NCBI GenBank assembly: GCA_021432635.1
Contig: MU270127.1
Coordinates: forward strand, 62,001-126,000
DNA from: Thozetella sp. PMI_491
Lineage: Eukaryota; Ascomycota; Sordariomycetes; Chaetosphaeriales; Chaetosphaeriaceae
DNA length: 64,000 nucleotides
Direction of reading: 5' to 3'
Part shown: piece by piece, positions 23,569 to 35,045 of the stretch
How the letters are laid out: each line of letters starts with the position of its first letter
Numbering within the stretch: the first letter of the stretch is position 1
The notes under the pieces: generated by a model
Told to the model about the DNA's origin: nothing
Database searches by the model: none
Seen by the model: only the letters and a program-made list of their open reading frames with translations
Made by a program: the position numbers and the translations under genes

Positions 23569-25076
23569 CTAAGTGCTACCGACTTTCTCTTTAATCTCTT
23601 CTTCTGTAAATTTACGAAGAAGTCGTTTCAAGAGATTTACTCTCTCATCCAGACTCATGTTAACCTGCTCGCCCATGGGCACCATGCACTTGGCCAAGTG
23701 AACATGGTCCTTGAGCAAAAGTCTAATAGTTATCGCAGTGTAGTCAATGTTATGAAATATCTGTATAAATTTAATCAGCGACCTGCCTCGGTTGAAACCG
23801 GCAGCGTCGATATTTTGGAGAGGTTTTTTTGCCTAAGCCTTAGAATATACTTACGAGAGCTTGTTGGGATGCATATATTTCTTTGCTCTTGACAAACGAA
23901 GTAGGATTGTCTCTCCAGTGGCGTCGTGGGTTGAGGTGATGAGAAGTGTGATAGCCATCGTTATAACCGTAACGGTTCCCCTGTCCAACAAGTCAGCCAT
24001 GATACTAGGCTTCTTGATGATTACTTACCGTTGCATCTAGTGTCGTTATGCTAGACCGATAGTCCGACCCGGGTTCGGCCTCATCAACGAAGGCGTGCTG
24101 GGCCCAGTTCGAAGTAACCAGACCCACTTGGAGCAAAACATGTGGAAGAATAAAGACGAACAGGGTCGAATGGGGATTGCGTTGGAAGAATTGATAGATC
24201 GCGACATAATATGCAGCCCTCCAGAATGTGTTCTTGAATGCATACTTGTACTGGCGCTTCCGGATGAAGTAGAGTGGCAATTCAATAGGGGTCAATAAAA
24301 CGAATCTCGCCAAATAAATGAAGAAGTGGGCGGCGCTGTCGCGCTGATATCGAATTGTTGAGGATAAATCGTTCGGCCCGTTCCCTTCGACGTGGTGATG
24401 TTTTACGTGGTGATAGTAAAACGAATTCCAGGACTGGCCCATGAGTGGCCTAAGAATGTAAGGGAAAATTTTTATCAAATAAGGCGAAGGGCTGCTCCTT
24501 CCGCAGAACACCACCTTGATGAATATGGTTGTGGATTAACTGACTGAAACCTCCCATGTACGATACTTGCATGATGAAGTGAAGTACACCGTGGGTCCAC
24601 GAGAATCCAAATACGAAGAGGACCAGAGCACTGGGAACAGATGTGAAGAGGTAAAGCAGAATATCCGTCAGCATTACCACCTCAGTTTCTACGCGTACGA
24701 TCGCCTTTGCGACGCGAATATATGGCTGGAGTAGCCTTGCATTAAAGGCTTTGCCGATTGATATCAGATAGTCGTAGTCAACGCTTTGGGCGATTGTTGG
24801 GCGAAATTCCTCCTGATCGGGGTTGTTCCAGCTTTGGAGAAGAGATAGTGTGGACGAGTCTACAATCTCATCAGCTTATTTTCCGGGGAAAAGTGGGGGC
24901 AAATGAAGCCAAATAACGGCCATCATACCACGCTCACGACAAGTGTCTATCGTTTCTGTGGCTGTATCATCGCCTTGACTTTGGGCCGCATGGATACTGA
25001 TGTCTTGCCTGAGATCTTCTAGGATTAAGCGATCCTGCTCCGTCAGGGTTGGGTCGAGGACGATAAGCTTTTCCAT
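23569..25076 (-). pseudogene. membrane fatty-acid desaturase, disrupted by a one-base frameshift
   Basis: Four exons (25076-24929, 24859-24029, 23980-23855, 23760-23569) describe a desaturase of about 431 aa with the three histidine boxes of the integral-membrane di-iron family: HNHIH, HHVKHHHVEGNGP, and YHTSHHLNP with HWRDNP downstream. Hydrophobic segments flank the boxes. The frame slips by one base inside the run AAAAATTTTCCC (plus-strand 24464-24473): upstream reads FALFDKNF, downstream reads PYILRPLMGQSWNSFYYHH, and removing one base restores a continuous protein with all splice phases correct. The cause is either a real inactivating insertion or a homopolymer sequencing error. Substrate and regiospecificity cannot be told. 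Confidence 0.8.
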
Positions 25077-27057
25077 GCCGGACGGCTATTGAGCTCTAAG
25101 CAAAATGGCTTCAGATTTGAGAAGTCACAGACACTGAGCATGTGCCGCCGGAAATGGTGAATTGAGAGCTGATACTCATTTATTATTCGAGGAGGTTCTC
25201 CATGCACAGATCAAGTTTGGTTCAGTTGTGTGACACGGAGTGCCGGCTCAGTTGTGACACACCATGCCGCCGCCTCAATTGTGACAGCTGAACCCAACAA
25301 ACAGGGCGGAGCGTGGAGGATTGCGCGGCCAATAAAAGATACAAACGCTCAATATAGTTGATTGATGTTCTGTTACATCGGAGAATGGGCCAATCAATGC
25401 CCTTAGATTGCTGTTATCTCCTGCAAATTATGGAGAAAGGCTTTTAGGGCATATACAATCATACTAGGGGAAGAAGGCATCCAGTTGTTCGCGCGAATCT
25501 GAACTAGCGAATTGGTGACAAGTGAGATCTCACTCAAAAACAAGGGAGCCTGGCGAGTTCAAACCTAACAAAGTTTGAACCAAGAGGTACGTCCGAGGAT
25601 AGAGCTGAAAGTATCTTGGATGAACAACTAGTAGAAGAACTTTATTCGCGGCGACAAGAAACAGAGCCCTAGGTGTCGCGCAAATTAGAAGTCAGCCCGA
25701 ACCTTGACCCACGCTAGGGCATCTTGACGCCAAACGCCGGGCATAGATCTATGGGGAGATAAGGTGAAATGGGCGGATTTGACTTGAAAACTGTAAATTT
25801 AATTTATTTAAGAAGCTCTTTCTCGGTCTAGGCTTCCATGCACCCAGCTCGTAACAGCGGGACGGGCAAACCAGCAGTAACGCCTCAAGTTGGCCTTGGA
25901 AGATCTGAGCAAAGGCACTCCTAAGAAACCCTTTCTACAATACCTATCCAGGGAACCCGCGGCACTGCAAGTAGTGACTTGTAACCACCAAATCCGTAGC
26001 CGACACGCCTGCTTCAAGGAGATACTGCGGTGACGACCTCGACGCGAGATACCAACACATAGTAGAGAATTTATAGTAACTAACGGCCAACAGCGTAGGC
26101 ACTAGCTGAGGATCCTCATGTTTAAGGGTTACTTCCGATAAAGAGAACTGCTTTAGCAAACAGCATTATGAATGATCGTTCTTGAAATGAGTCAATAATA
26201 TGGATAAAGGCTGATCGATGTTATCTTGTCACCAAGAGCTGGAGCTTTTACATCCTAGAGCTATTCGGGATATAAGAGAGCTTTCAACAAGGAGCCTCAA
26301 TACTGGCACCCTTTATATCCCGCTCTGTCATCGCCAGTCGCCTTGGTAGTTAGTGCGATAATCGCTGAGGTAGCGTTGTTTGTGAGATAGAATTTGAGGC
26401 GGAGGCAGTTGGTAAGATATGAGCTGAGCTCTAGGGAAATAGTGTACCCCCTGGCGACATAATACGATGGTTTCTTACTAGTTGTTTATGTTGTCGGCAT
26501 CTGAATGTTTACTTCTTCTACCAAATGCAATGGGCCTCCGCTGCATTCGATCTGACTACTCTAAACTAGAGGAAGTTAATAGAGAAAGATTCTTGACCGG
26601 TATATAGCGGTATCGTTTATGGAAATGCAACCGCGTGGCACATGATCCGGGTGGCTATGGTGAGTTGTGTTGGTTTCGTCGATATTAAATATGATTCTAG
26701 GTCTTTTGCTCCCTCTTTTGCTTCACTCATTGGTGGTCACTGTTGGTAGTTCGTTTTGGTAGTTGGCTATTCAGTAATATCTAACAATATCGAAGGAGGA
26801 TCAGGATCCCTCGCGTTGGTTTGCCAACACTGGGGTCTCGGGATGAAAGTCAGGGCTGATCACATGATGGTTGGCCAAAGGGCTAGCTACCCCCCTTTTC
26901 TCCCTCATCAAACCTTCCCGCAACACGGCGGGGCTTTGTCTCCTTACTCCCGTTCCCATCTAACACTCAATGTTGCTGTTCAGTCCCATTGATTTAACTT
27001 CTCTCTCTCCCTCTCTCATTTTTTTCATACATGCGCAATATTTCTCCATAGCCAGAG
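25077..27057. other. accessory spacer, no gene recognised
   Basis: This 2-kb stretch has lower GC than the left part of the window. A degenerate short repeat of CTCAGTTGTGACA type occurs three times at about 25215-25290. No coding region is supported. Confidence 0.4.
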
Positions 27058-28414
27058 ATGCACTCGTATACCCTTAAAATGCACACAGCTATCACGCTTA
27101 CAATTGTGATTCGCATCACGCTAGCTCTCACAACATACCCTCCGCTACAAGTAGATCCACTAGTAAACAACGAGCGCCCATTTATATACCCACTGCCCCG
27201 GTGCCAAAAATGTCCGACCATAGAATCAATCACTGAGCCAGCCGTGGCTTTCGCTCTAGAGATGGGATACGCGTCAGTGAATTTATCATATCCTCAAGCA
27301 ACACTTGCTCGTTGACGATCGTTGACCGATTTCCCCGCGTAGAACCGTCTCGGTGAGATACGATAATGGCTCATTCGAACCCATTGCTAAAATCGATGCC
27401 TCTCTCGAGTACAAGGCCCTCATGAAGCACCTGGCAATAAGCCCTGTTGAACGAGTAGGACCAGGCTACCGCCTTCCTCCCGGACTCGACCAATCGAGTC
27501 TATGGGCGTACCCAATTTTCTACTTTGAACGACTCAAGCGTGCAACCAACAAACTCCTACTGCGGCCGGCGACGCTGGAAGTACGGATTATGGCCGGCAT
27601 GGTATCTCAGTTACGAGCAGCAGCTGAGGATCGGCTGAGGCATCAAGTCAAGCGTGCTGCGCTGAGCAGCCCATATCGTGTGGCACTGACCTGGGAAGAG
27701 ATTGACGATGTCTTTGACTTCCTCTGGATGACGAATCTCTTCCGTAAAGAGAAATCGTCCGCTCCAGAACCGCAATACACAACGAGGGCGGCTTACGCGG
27801 CTTACGGTTATGGTCTGTGTGAGAACTATACAAACACCTATGCTTGTGCGAAGGAAGAAGAGAGCTATCAATGGCAGCAAACCTTGCATATCGATTTTGG
27901 CGTGGAGAGCTTGAGCGGTACTCTAGGCCGGTTCAGAACAGCCAGGAAGCAATACCCAGACCGCGCGTTTGTCAGCCCGTCTCTCGGATTTCGGCGGGTG
28001 CAAACCACACAGGACTTCAGGGAAACCGAAGCTTTCGCCACTGCAATAGAGTGGGAACACGAGTACTGGGAGGAAGTGAGGGTCCGCATTCGGGAATTTA
28101 TCGCGGAATGCACGCCCCATAGACCTCTAGATGTACTGCTGCTTAGCGGCGAGCACGCATCCAATCCGAGGTTCAAAGCGGCCCTTCGACATGCCCTGGA
28201 AGAATCAGAGCGGGCGACACCATCTGTGATAGCAGCCCTCGAGAACAGGGAAAGGCAGATTGGCGAGGACGAGTATTTTCTATATGCAACCTCGCTTGGT
28301 ATGGCGGAACTTGCGAAGCGGAGACAAGAAGGCTCCGCCGAATGCCTGTTGCCAATAGAATGCCGAGACGGAAGGCAGCAAGGCGAGACCAGAAGACGCT
28401 CAGAGGAGCTATGA
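27058..28414 (+). pseudogene. unrecognised gene with two frame breaks
   Basis: Two long frames appear to be parts of one gene. The first (27058-27315) begins with a hydrophobic leader and contains RPFIYPLPRCQKC and AFALEMGYASVNLSYPQATLAR. The second (about 27344-28414) continues VRYDNGSFEPIAKIDASLEY, with DVLLLSGEHASNP and a helical C-terminus. Between them, positions 27316-27342 read IVDRFPRV in the third frame. The three frames follow one another within about 50 nt, and no GT-AG pair of plausible size joins them in phase. I read this as two small deletions in a once-intact gene of about 440 residues. LLLSGEHASNPRF weakly recalls fungal Hsp70-like ATPases but I do not assign it. Confidence 0.5.
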
Positions 28415-28799
28415 GCCAAAAATTCATCAAGTCTAGTAGCTTTATATTCTCATAAAGAATCAATTTATCCAGTCTTTATTTGCCAATGTTTAGTAGTGAA
28501 GGGGAGTCAGACCGGTACCCGCGAACACCATCGGTCTAATCTTGACGGCCAGAGAACAGTGGCAACTAGACTATAGCAATTTGAGCACGCGTATTTACGT
28601 GCGAGATTCCAACGCAGAGTAGCAAGGATATAGGGCAATTAACGCCTCTGGCGTTAAAAATAACGTAGAGGATAAGTATTATGTAACCCCCCCTGGACCT
28701 CGTTGCAGGCTTATGACGCGCTCCCATACGTTTGGGGGTCAAAGTCTAAGAATTACTATGTAATCCTCCACGCAAATAGATTGCGCGCATGGCTGGGTA
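28415..28799. other. short intergenic region with a small inverted repeat
   Basis: A perfect inverted repeat TTAACGCC-TCT-GGCGTTAA lies at 28639-28657. Nothing else was recognised. The gene to the left is plus-strand and the frame to the right minus-strand, so both may end here and the hairpin could lie in 3' UTR. Confidence 0.45.
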
Positions 28800-29139
28800 C
28801 TACAGCAACTTTCGATGCCGCGCTTCAATCGCATCCCAATCCGACATAGGCCGCGACTCTGTTCTGTGCGGCCAGATACGCTCCAATAAGCTTAAAAAAG
28901 AAATGCTGAACCTTGCCATCCCGATGCTCAAATCTCGAATCCCTAGCAAATACTTGTGAATTGAGCTGTGGCTTACGCCCGAGAAAATCAACAATCATCT
29001 GCATCTCATCTCGGCTCCCGCCGTTCTCCAGTATACACTGTCGATAGACCTGTCCCACTTCACCATCCTGGAGCTTATACCGGAACTCGGTGTAAAAGAA
29101 ATCCGCCGCATAAACCTGGGGGCTGTAGAATTTCGCCAT
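28800..29139 (-). pseudogene. short unidentified protein with a probable C-terminal frameshift
   Basis: A 104-residue frame starts at 29139 (MAKFYSPQ) and includes VYRQCILENGG, IVDFLGRKPQLN, FARDSRFEHRDGKVQ and FFFKLIGAYL. After that its tail (AAQNRVAAYVGLGCD) looks unlike a normal C-terminus, whereas the alternative frame over the same bases reads ERIWPHRTESRPMSDWDAIEARHRKLL and stops at 28800. The second reading looks more protein-like, so I suspect a one-base shift near 28880. Function unknown. It could instead be a chance frame. Confidence 0.4.
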
Positions 29140-29788
29140 AAACCCGCTGGTCTAGACCGATATATCGTCAATATAATGAACAAACAGGTTATAAGAACTT
29201 TGTTCCCGGCGACAATGAGCTTCCACAAGACGATTACGGACACGGCACTCACACGAAGGGCAGCCTTAGTGCATGGGAGGCAGGTGCATATTTAGAATAT
29301 CACAAGTCTCAGAAGTTCTATGAGTAGATCACTGGCACTGGTATACAGACGGTTGATAGGGGATAGACTGCTGTATATTATTATTAGTCTATGGGCTTGT
29401 TACTAGACCGGTTCTTGTAGGAGAAAGGGGTTATTCGAGGAGGATCTAGTGGATGGCCCCCTGGATCTGAAGCGTCGCTTGCCAGCATTGGCTGCAGAAT
29501 CTCCTGTAAGCCATGGGCGCTCTACGTACCCGTTCATGCAGCATATAACGTACTGCATCATTAGCATTGTGGGGGGGGACTATTAGGACCCCTGTCGAGA
29601 TGCCTAAGGAGATTCGCTTGTACGTGTTAGGAAGTGCACTATTTTATGAGAGCTTTTAAGAACAAACATTTTATGTGAGAGGCACACCTCAACTGGGAAT
29701 GTGTCACACTTACGGATGTGGGATACCTCAAGTCTATGATTGTCTATGGGCCGTCTACGGGGTTTCCACCTCTGCTAAGAGGCAAAGA
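29140..29788. other. intergenic region, nothing recognised
   Basis: No domain-bearing frame or clear repeat is seen between the small minus-strand frame and the tRNA. Confidence 0.4.
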
Positions 29789-29869
29789 GGCCGGTTGGCG
29801 CAATGGTAGCGCGTCAGATTCCAGAATGGAAGCTCCTGAAGGTTATCCGTTCGATCCGGGTACTGGTCA
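29789..29869 (+). tRNA. tRNA-Trp (anticodon CCA) with a short intron
   Basis: The acceptor arm pairs GGCCGGT (29789-29795) with ACTGGTC (29862-29868), including two G-U pairs. The D-arm is GCGC/GCGC (29798-29801 with 29809-29812). The T-arm is ATCCG/CGGGT around TTCGATC (29845-29861). The anticodon loop TTCCAG carries CCA at 29821-29823. About 9 nt after base 37 (29825-29833) include TGG, which can pair with the anticodon as in eukaryotic pre-tRNA introns. A run of T follows at 29873, a Pol III terminator. The base pair at the bottom of the anticodon stem is A-C in this folding, so a degenerate copy is possible. Confidence 0.72.
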
Positions 29870-30549
29870 AGCTTTTTTTTTCTTCCTTTCCAGCTGGGGC
29901 CTTATACATATTAAACATGTGTGCTTATTCACTTGTGCCGTATATACTTTACTACATATATTTTAAGTAAATCGATTAACGATGGTCTCAAATTCAATTT
30001 TTAGACCATTTTTGATGCAGTGGGACTGTTAGGGTTAGTAGTCTTACTCCCCAGTAGCCGAGGTAATGCTAGCCGTCCTTGGCAAGGCTGTTAAGGTACA
30101 CTTGACATCCTAGAAACAATCAATAAATCGAGTAATCATATAGTATACCCCAGTCACCTTGTAACTAGCTTTCACTCAAAAGAGCCTGCAGACTTAGGTA
30201 CTTGCCTTAGAGTAGGGTAATCTGCGCGCTTACTTTCGAGAAGGTTGGCCTGTGCACCTGCCTTCCCTTGCCAAAGGACTTGGAACGATATAATGTAACA
30301 ACGAATCAAACTGAATGCGCAGTCTTTAGATTGAACTGGAATTGCTTCCAACCTCCTCTCCTGTATACATTCCAAGGTGAGCCGGTACACTGGCAGTTCT
30401 CGAGAAACGCCGCGGCGGAGACGACAGGGACGATACTGCTGCCCTGCATCTGTTTGTAGCCTTTGTGTCGAGCGTAATGTATAGCGGAAATACGCTACCA
30501 AGGGTATACAGCCAGGGTCCCAGGAAGACTAAGGCGCAAGTCTAAAACG
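29870..30549. other. intergenic region
   Basis: The tRNA terminator T-run is at the start. The remainder shows only short frames without domains. The missing N-terminal part of the transporter remnant is not found here. Confidence 0.4.
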
Positions 30550-31320
30550 CCATCTTGATCTCGTCGGCAATCACCGGAGTTGGAATCGTGTTGCAGACCG
30601 CCGCCCAGAACATCGTCATGTTCGTCGTGGCCCGCATTATCATCGGCTTCGGTATACAAATTAGTAATACCGCGGTGCCGACTCTGCTCGCCGAGCTCCT
30701 CCCTCTGTGCCAGCGCTCGCGTGTCCTGGGAATATTCTTCTCGTACTACTACGTAGGCAGCCTACTGTCGAGCATCATCAATTTCGATAGCCAGGACATC
30801 CCGACCACATGGGCCTGGCGCCTGCCAAGCCTGCTGCAATTCATCCCGAGTTTATTGGCCGTCGCCCTGCTACCTTATGTGCCTGAGTCGCCACTCTGGT
30901 TTCTCCATGTTGGCCGCGAAGATGAGGCGCGCGAACTAAGGGCGGTAGGTGCTGCCGTATTCCGTTTTTTGGGACTCGGCCTTTGGCTTGATGCTCTCGT
31001 TCGCCATGTCATACGCCATGGCGGACCTGGATTGGAATTTTTATCTAATCAACGCCTCGTGGGACGTTGTTTTCTGCGTTATCATCTACATCACTTTTGT
31101 CGAGACCAAGGGTCTCAAGCTGGAGGAGATCGCGTTGAAGGTTGAAGGCAATGCGCTTGTGGAAGCGGTGGACGGCGAGGGGAACTACGACGCGTCCCAG
31201 AGACGCTCGTCAGCCGGGGACAAAGGTGCAGGAGGTGCCGTGGTGGATTCCACGCCGAAACCCGAGAACTGGACCTGGATTTTCAGGCTGTGTCATTCAT
31301 TCATCGCTCCTCATAGCTAG
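30550..31320 (+). pseudogene. MFS sugar-transporter remnant lacking its start and middle
   Basis: The recognisable sequence opens mid-protein with AILISSAITGVGIVLQTAAQN, preceded by an in-frame stop at about 30543 instead of the usual N-terminal two membrane segments. It continues through ARIIIGFGIQ, TLLAEL, FSYYYVGSL, WAWRLPSLLQ and the family mark PESPLWFL. At about 30945 the sequence jumps to the C-terminal part in another frame: AMADLDWNFYLINASWDVVFCVIIYITFVETKGLKLEEI, the end of a fungal lactose/hexose-type transporter. Membrane segments about 7-10 are absent. A normal relative is about 520 residues; here about 250 remain. This is a deleted, frameshifted relic. Confidence 0.85.
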
Positions 31321-31919
31321 CATAGATGTATATGATGGTACATAGGTAGACAACTCTCAAGAGTGCCTGCAGAACGTACACCTCTAACCAGCGACATTTA
31401 CTCTCCCACACCACCTGATGCCTGGCTTGGCATGAAGCTGACGTGCAGGCATTTTATCTCAACTCAATGCGACCCCATGAGCGGTTTCGGTGTGAAGACG
31501 AGTACCGCGCAGCAATTGAGGCAGAGTTCATACTTCAACCTCGGGCACTCCGTCGAATGATACTCACATGCCTTTTGTAGGGTGGCGAGATGGGGAGATG
31601 ATGGAGCTATTCAGCCCCCAACCCTAGCCACCTCAAACGTCGGTTATGGCGCGGCGCCCCACGCGGCCTTCCCAGTTGGGAACCCATCCCCTGGCTCTTC
31701 GTTCAGCCCGTGCGGCGCAGGCGAATCGACGCTAGTAATCCGACGAAACCGACCAAGACGTGCATGATAAGACTATAGGCGAGTATACGGCCGCTTGTTA
31801 GCTTCCGTCGTATTAAATCGGCAGCTTCTGCGCTCCCCGCGCTCCTTCGTCTCCATCCTCGCAATACAACAACGTCGAAGGACAGTTCGTGCTGCGAAAC
31901 ACAAAACGCGAACTCAACC
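31321..31919. other. intergenic / promoter region
   Basis: This is the likely promoter of the alpha/beta hydrolase that starts at 31920. No regulatory motif was recognised. Confidence 0.4.
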
Positions 31920-33295
31920 ATGTCAGCTGCTCCACAGCAATCACAGACACCCGTGCCGGAGACAACAGGGCCTGTTGTAGCGCCGGATTCTATCCTTCCT
32001 ACTAATCCCGACCCCACCACTGCGTCTCCCTCAGCAACGCAGAAGGAGCTCCAATCCCGCGCGGAAGAGTACGTCAAGCAAGAGAAATTCACGCGAACAT
32101 TCAAGCTACCGGCGACGGCCCAGCATGCCGAACTCACCGTGAGCTACGCTATCGGCGGAGTAGACTCACCGTCCGCTCCGACCGTATTGTTCATCAGCGG
32201 CATGTATGGGGGCAGATTTCTGGCCTCGTTTGCAGACTACCCCGCAGAGAAGATGGGGATGCGGGCAGTCGTCGTTGATAGGTTAGTGCGCTGTCCGGGA
32301 TCGAGCTTCAACCAGAGTCGGCGCAGGGAGTCTTGCAAGTTTCGCTAACTTCACATAGACCCGGGTTAGGATTGTCAACTCCTGTCGACGCGTCGCTACG
32401 CCTCTCAGTCTGGCTTGAGACCGTACCCGAGCTAATGCGAGTCCTTGGGGCGAAGCACTTGTTTCTCATGTCGCATAGCTGCGGTGTAATCTACGCCCTC
32501 AATACCGTGCACGCGATGCCCTGGATCCTGCCGCCTACCCACCGAAAGCTGTACCTCTTCTCTCCCTGGGTAAGCCCCGACCACTCGGGCGTGACCATGC
32601 TGTCAATTTCGTCCCACCTACCCTCCCCCTTGATAAACAGCTTCGACGGAATCATGCGCTTCGTCAGAGGGGCAGTCGTGCCAACGTGGCAGTTCTCAGG
32701 CATGATATCCGGCATGATATCTACCCCGTTTGCCGCACTCGGGAAAGACGACAAGGAAAAGGACAAAAAGATACCGAAAGGCCAGCAGGACGAGCTGTGT
32801 CGCAAATATCTCGGCATCTCGGCCGCAGAGTCAAACGCCCGCGGGACCGTGCTCACAGAAGCTATTTTTGCTGAGAGCACGAGCGGTGCGAACCACGAAG
32901 CCCTCCTGTCGCTTCGGAAGGAGGTCGCTGGAAGCTGGGGAGCCTGCGACAACTACGAAACCTATCCCGACACCCTGATCGAGAAGCTGAGAGACTATAA
33001 TCGACAGCAGAGTGAGCGGGATGCCGCCGACAGCCCGCCGGTACAGACACCGTTTGTTATCAAGGCGATCTGGGCGGAGACAGACATCATGATTGAGAAG
33101 AAGGGCGAACAGTACTTTGACTCGTGCTTCCAGCGATATATGCAAAGCGAGAGTTCGACCGAGCAGGATGCGGACCGTGTCCTGCTCTATGAGAATGAAA
33201 CCATTCCCGAGACAAACCACGAATCATTGTGTCTACCGCAATACGGATCGCTGCCGCAGGTGCTCTCGGAGATGATGGGCAAGCCGGTTTGGTAA
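31920..33295 (+). CDS. alpha/beta-hydrolase fold protein
   Basis: Exons 31920-32281 and 32359-33295 join in frame (AG|A completing Arg at VVDRPGLGLS) to 432 aa. The first 45 residues are a Pro/Thr/Ser-rich tail. The fold core shows VLFISGMYGG, the R-P-G-LGLS turn, and a nucleophile elbow FLMSHSCGV in which the first Gly of GxSxG is Ser, a variant seen in fungal members. A helical cap follows (about residues 250-340). The likely acid is in AIWAETDIMI and the catalytic His in ETNHESL near the C-terminus. No signal peptide, so cytosolic. The substrate is unknown. It is the first intact gene to the right of the decayed stretch. Confidence 0.85.
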
Positions 33296-33819
33296 GACTA
33301 ACGGTCTGCGGAGATGGATGGATGCCGGTCATCTGCTTGAGTCAGCTAGGCTTCTAGGTACAAATAACGTATTTGGACTGAGTATGCAAATAGAAATAGT
33401 CTTGTAGCCTCATCCACGAAGTGGTGGTCAACCATGTTGCTCGCGTCCCCGAAGACGCCGAAGCCAGGAACATTCTAAGTGAACAGTCGAGCGATTCTAA
33501 ACTACCGCCCGACTCTTCCAGAAAGTAATATGGTTTGTGCGCGTCTCGGCACGCGCTACTATTTGCTGTTGCTTCTGTTCGGCCGCCGGCTGTCCGCCGA
33601 CATCCCGGATAAATGATTGGCGATGCGAATTAGACGAGGTGCCAAACCCCTCCAATATAGATGGACACGCGACTTCCGCCGCCGCATTCTCTTGGCGATT
33701 ATAGACTTCTGGTAATAGAGCAAGGCAACCTCACTTCATTGCTAATTTGCTTTCCCTTCTTACGTCCCTGACCAACTAACCATTCTACCGCCTCCTTGAA
33801 AGCTGCTTGAGCCGATATA
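33296..33819. other. intergenic / promoter region
   Basis: This lies between two genes on the same strand. No coding frame or motif was recognised. Confidence 0.4.
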
Positions 33820-34879
33820 ATGGGAGTTAGGTTACTGACATGTGTTGCAGCACTCTGGCTGCTGCTAAGTTCCTGGCATGGAGTGAGCGCGGCCCGGAGC
33901 TGTGGGAGCGCTACCGGCACAGGGACCACCTTCAAGTGGACCGTTCTCGACTGGCGTTACGACGGACCCGACCCGAAGAGCAAAGACACTACGGCCGTGA
34001 TGCGCGCCACGCTCTCCCCAGGCTCAACCCGAACGTTCTTCACGTGCTTCGCTCAATGGCCAGAGGCGTGGGGAGGGCGAATTGACGGCAACGGCAGTCT
34101 GGTCTGGAACGACTGCACCTGGACGGGCCCAAGCGACACCAATGACCTGATTGTCTCGTTTGCTATGGACTGGAAGAGCCGCACCGTTGCCGCAGCACAT
34201 ACATATGCGTGTTCTGAAACCGCACGACAGGGGTAGGCACTCGAGATTGCGCTCTCTGAAGCTCCGGAAGCTAACCATAGCCTTGCAGCACGAACATGGT
34301 CGCGACAGGATCAGTCGTCGTAGACCTAGATTGCTCTGGAACCACGTGCTTTACGAAGCAGGACCGCTACGATTTCAACACTAAGCAGGAGCCCAATCCT
34401 CTCGCGGCGGGTGCATCTTGCGGCGACAATGGGCGGAGGAACCAGTCCTGGGTTGTTGAGAATTACACGCGAAAGTACGACAAGGCCGACACGGCAACAA
34501 CGACGACAGAAAAGAGCATCTCTTTCACGCTGCGAAACCAAGCAAACCATGACTCATTTGACTGCGCCGTTTCAGGGGCAGCGAGCCCTGGAAAAGCTGA
34601 AGGAAGCTGCAAGGCGGCCGCAACAAGCGACTCCACGGCTAAGTTTCAGTTCAACTCTGCCTCAAGCGTGTTGGTTGTCACTCAGAGTTGGAATTGTACC
34701 GAGGCAGCTGCGTAAGTATCCCTATTTAGCTGATCCTGAAGGTGCACATGTTCTGACAGCCGCTTAGGAAACCCCTTAATGCTGTAGGCGTGGCGTACGT
34801 CGAGGACCGATGCGACCGCAAGGGGGATTCATTTGACTGTGCCTCGACATCCTTCTGGATTGGCGGACAGCTGGCTTGA
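33820..34879 (+). CDS. secreted cysteine-containing hypothetical protein
   Basis: Exons 33820-34232, 34289-34711 and 34768-34879 join in frame to 315 aa. The first 24 residues are a clear signal peptide (LLTCVAALWLLLSSWHGVSA, cleavage before ARSC). The mature protein has about a dozen cysteines spread along it, N-glycosylation sequons such as NGS, NQS, NYT and NCT, and two similar halves: FKWTVLDWRYDG with YACSE in the first, FNSASSVLVVTQSWNC in the second. No known catalytic motif is seen. The third exon ends CASTSFWIGGQLA. It is probably an extracellular or wall-associated protein; effector or enzyme function would be speculation. Confidence 0.75.
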
Positions 34880-35045
34880 GCTCTTTAGGGAAGTACACTG
34901 CGCCAACTTACTGTAAATTCCCATTTACTGGAGATCCCCGCGGATGTCTAGGTTCTCAGGCTAGTCATCCAAGGCTCTGGTAATGTCCTCCTAGGAACCA
35001 TAAAATATTGCAATTTAGCAGAAATAAACCCTCAATTATGAAGTA

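Noticed and set aside
25215-25290. CRISPR-like spaced short repeats (CTCAGTTGTGACA)
   Set aside because: Only three degenerate copies with irregular spacing, in a eukaryotic genome. Simple local duplication is enough.
27344-28414. Hsp70-like ATPase
   Set aside because: Only a weak resemblance in LLLSGEHASNP; no DnaK phosphate-binding motifs are seen, so no function was assigned.
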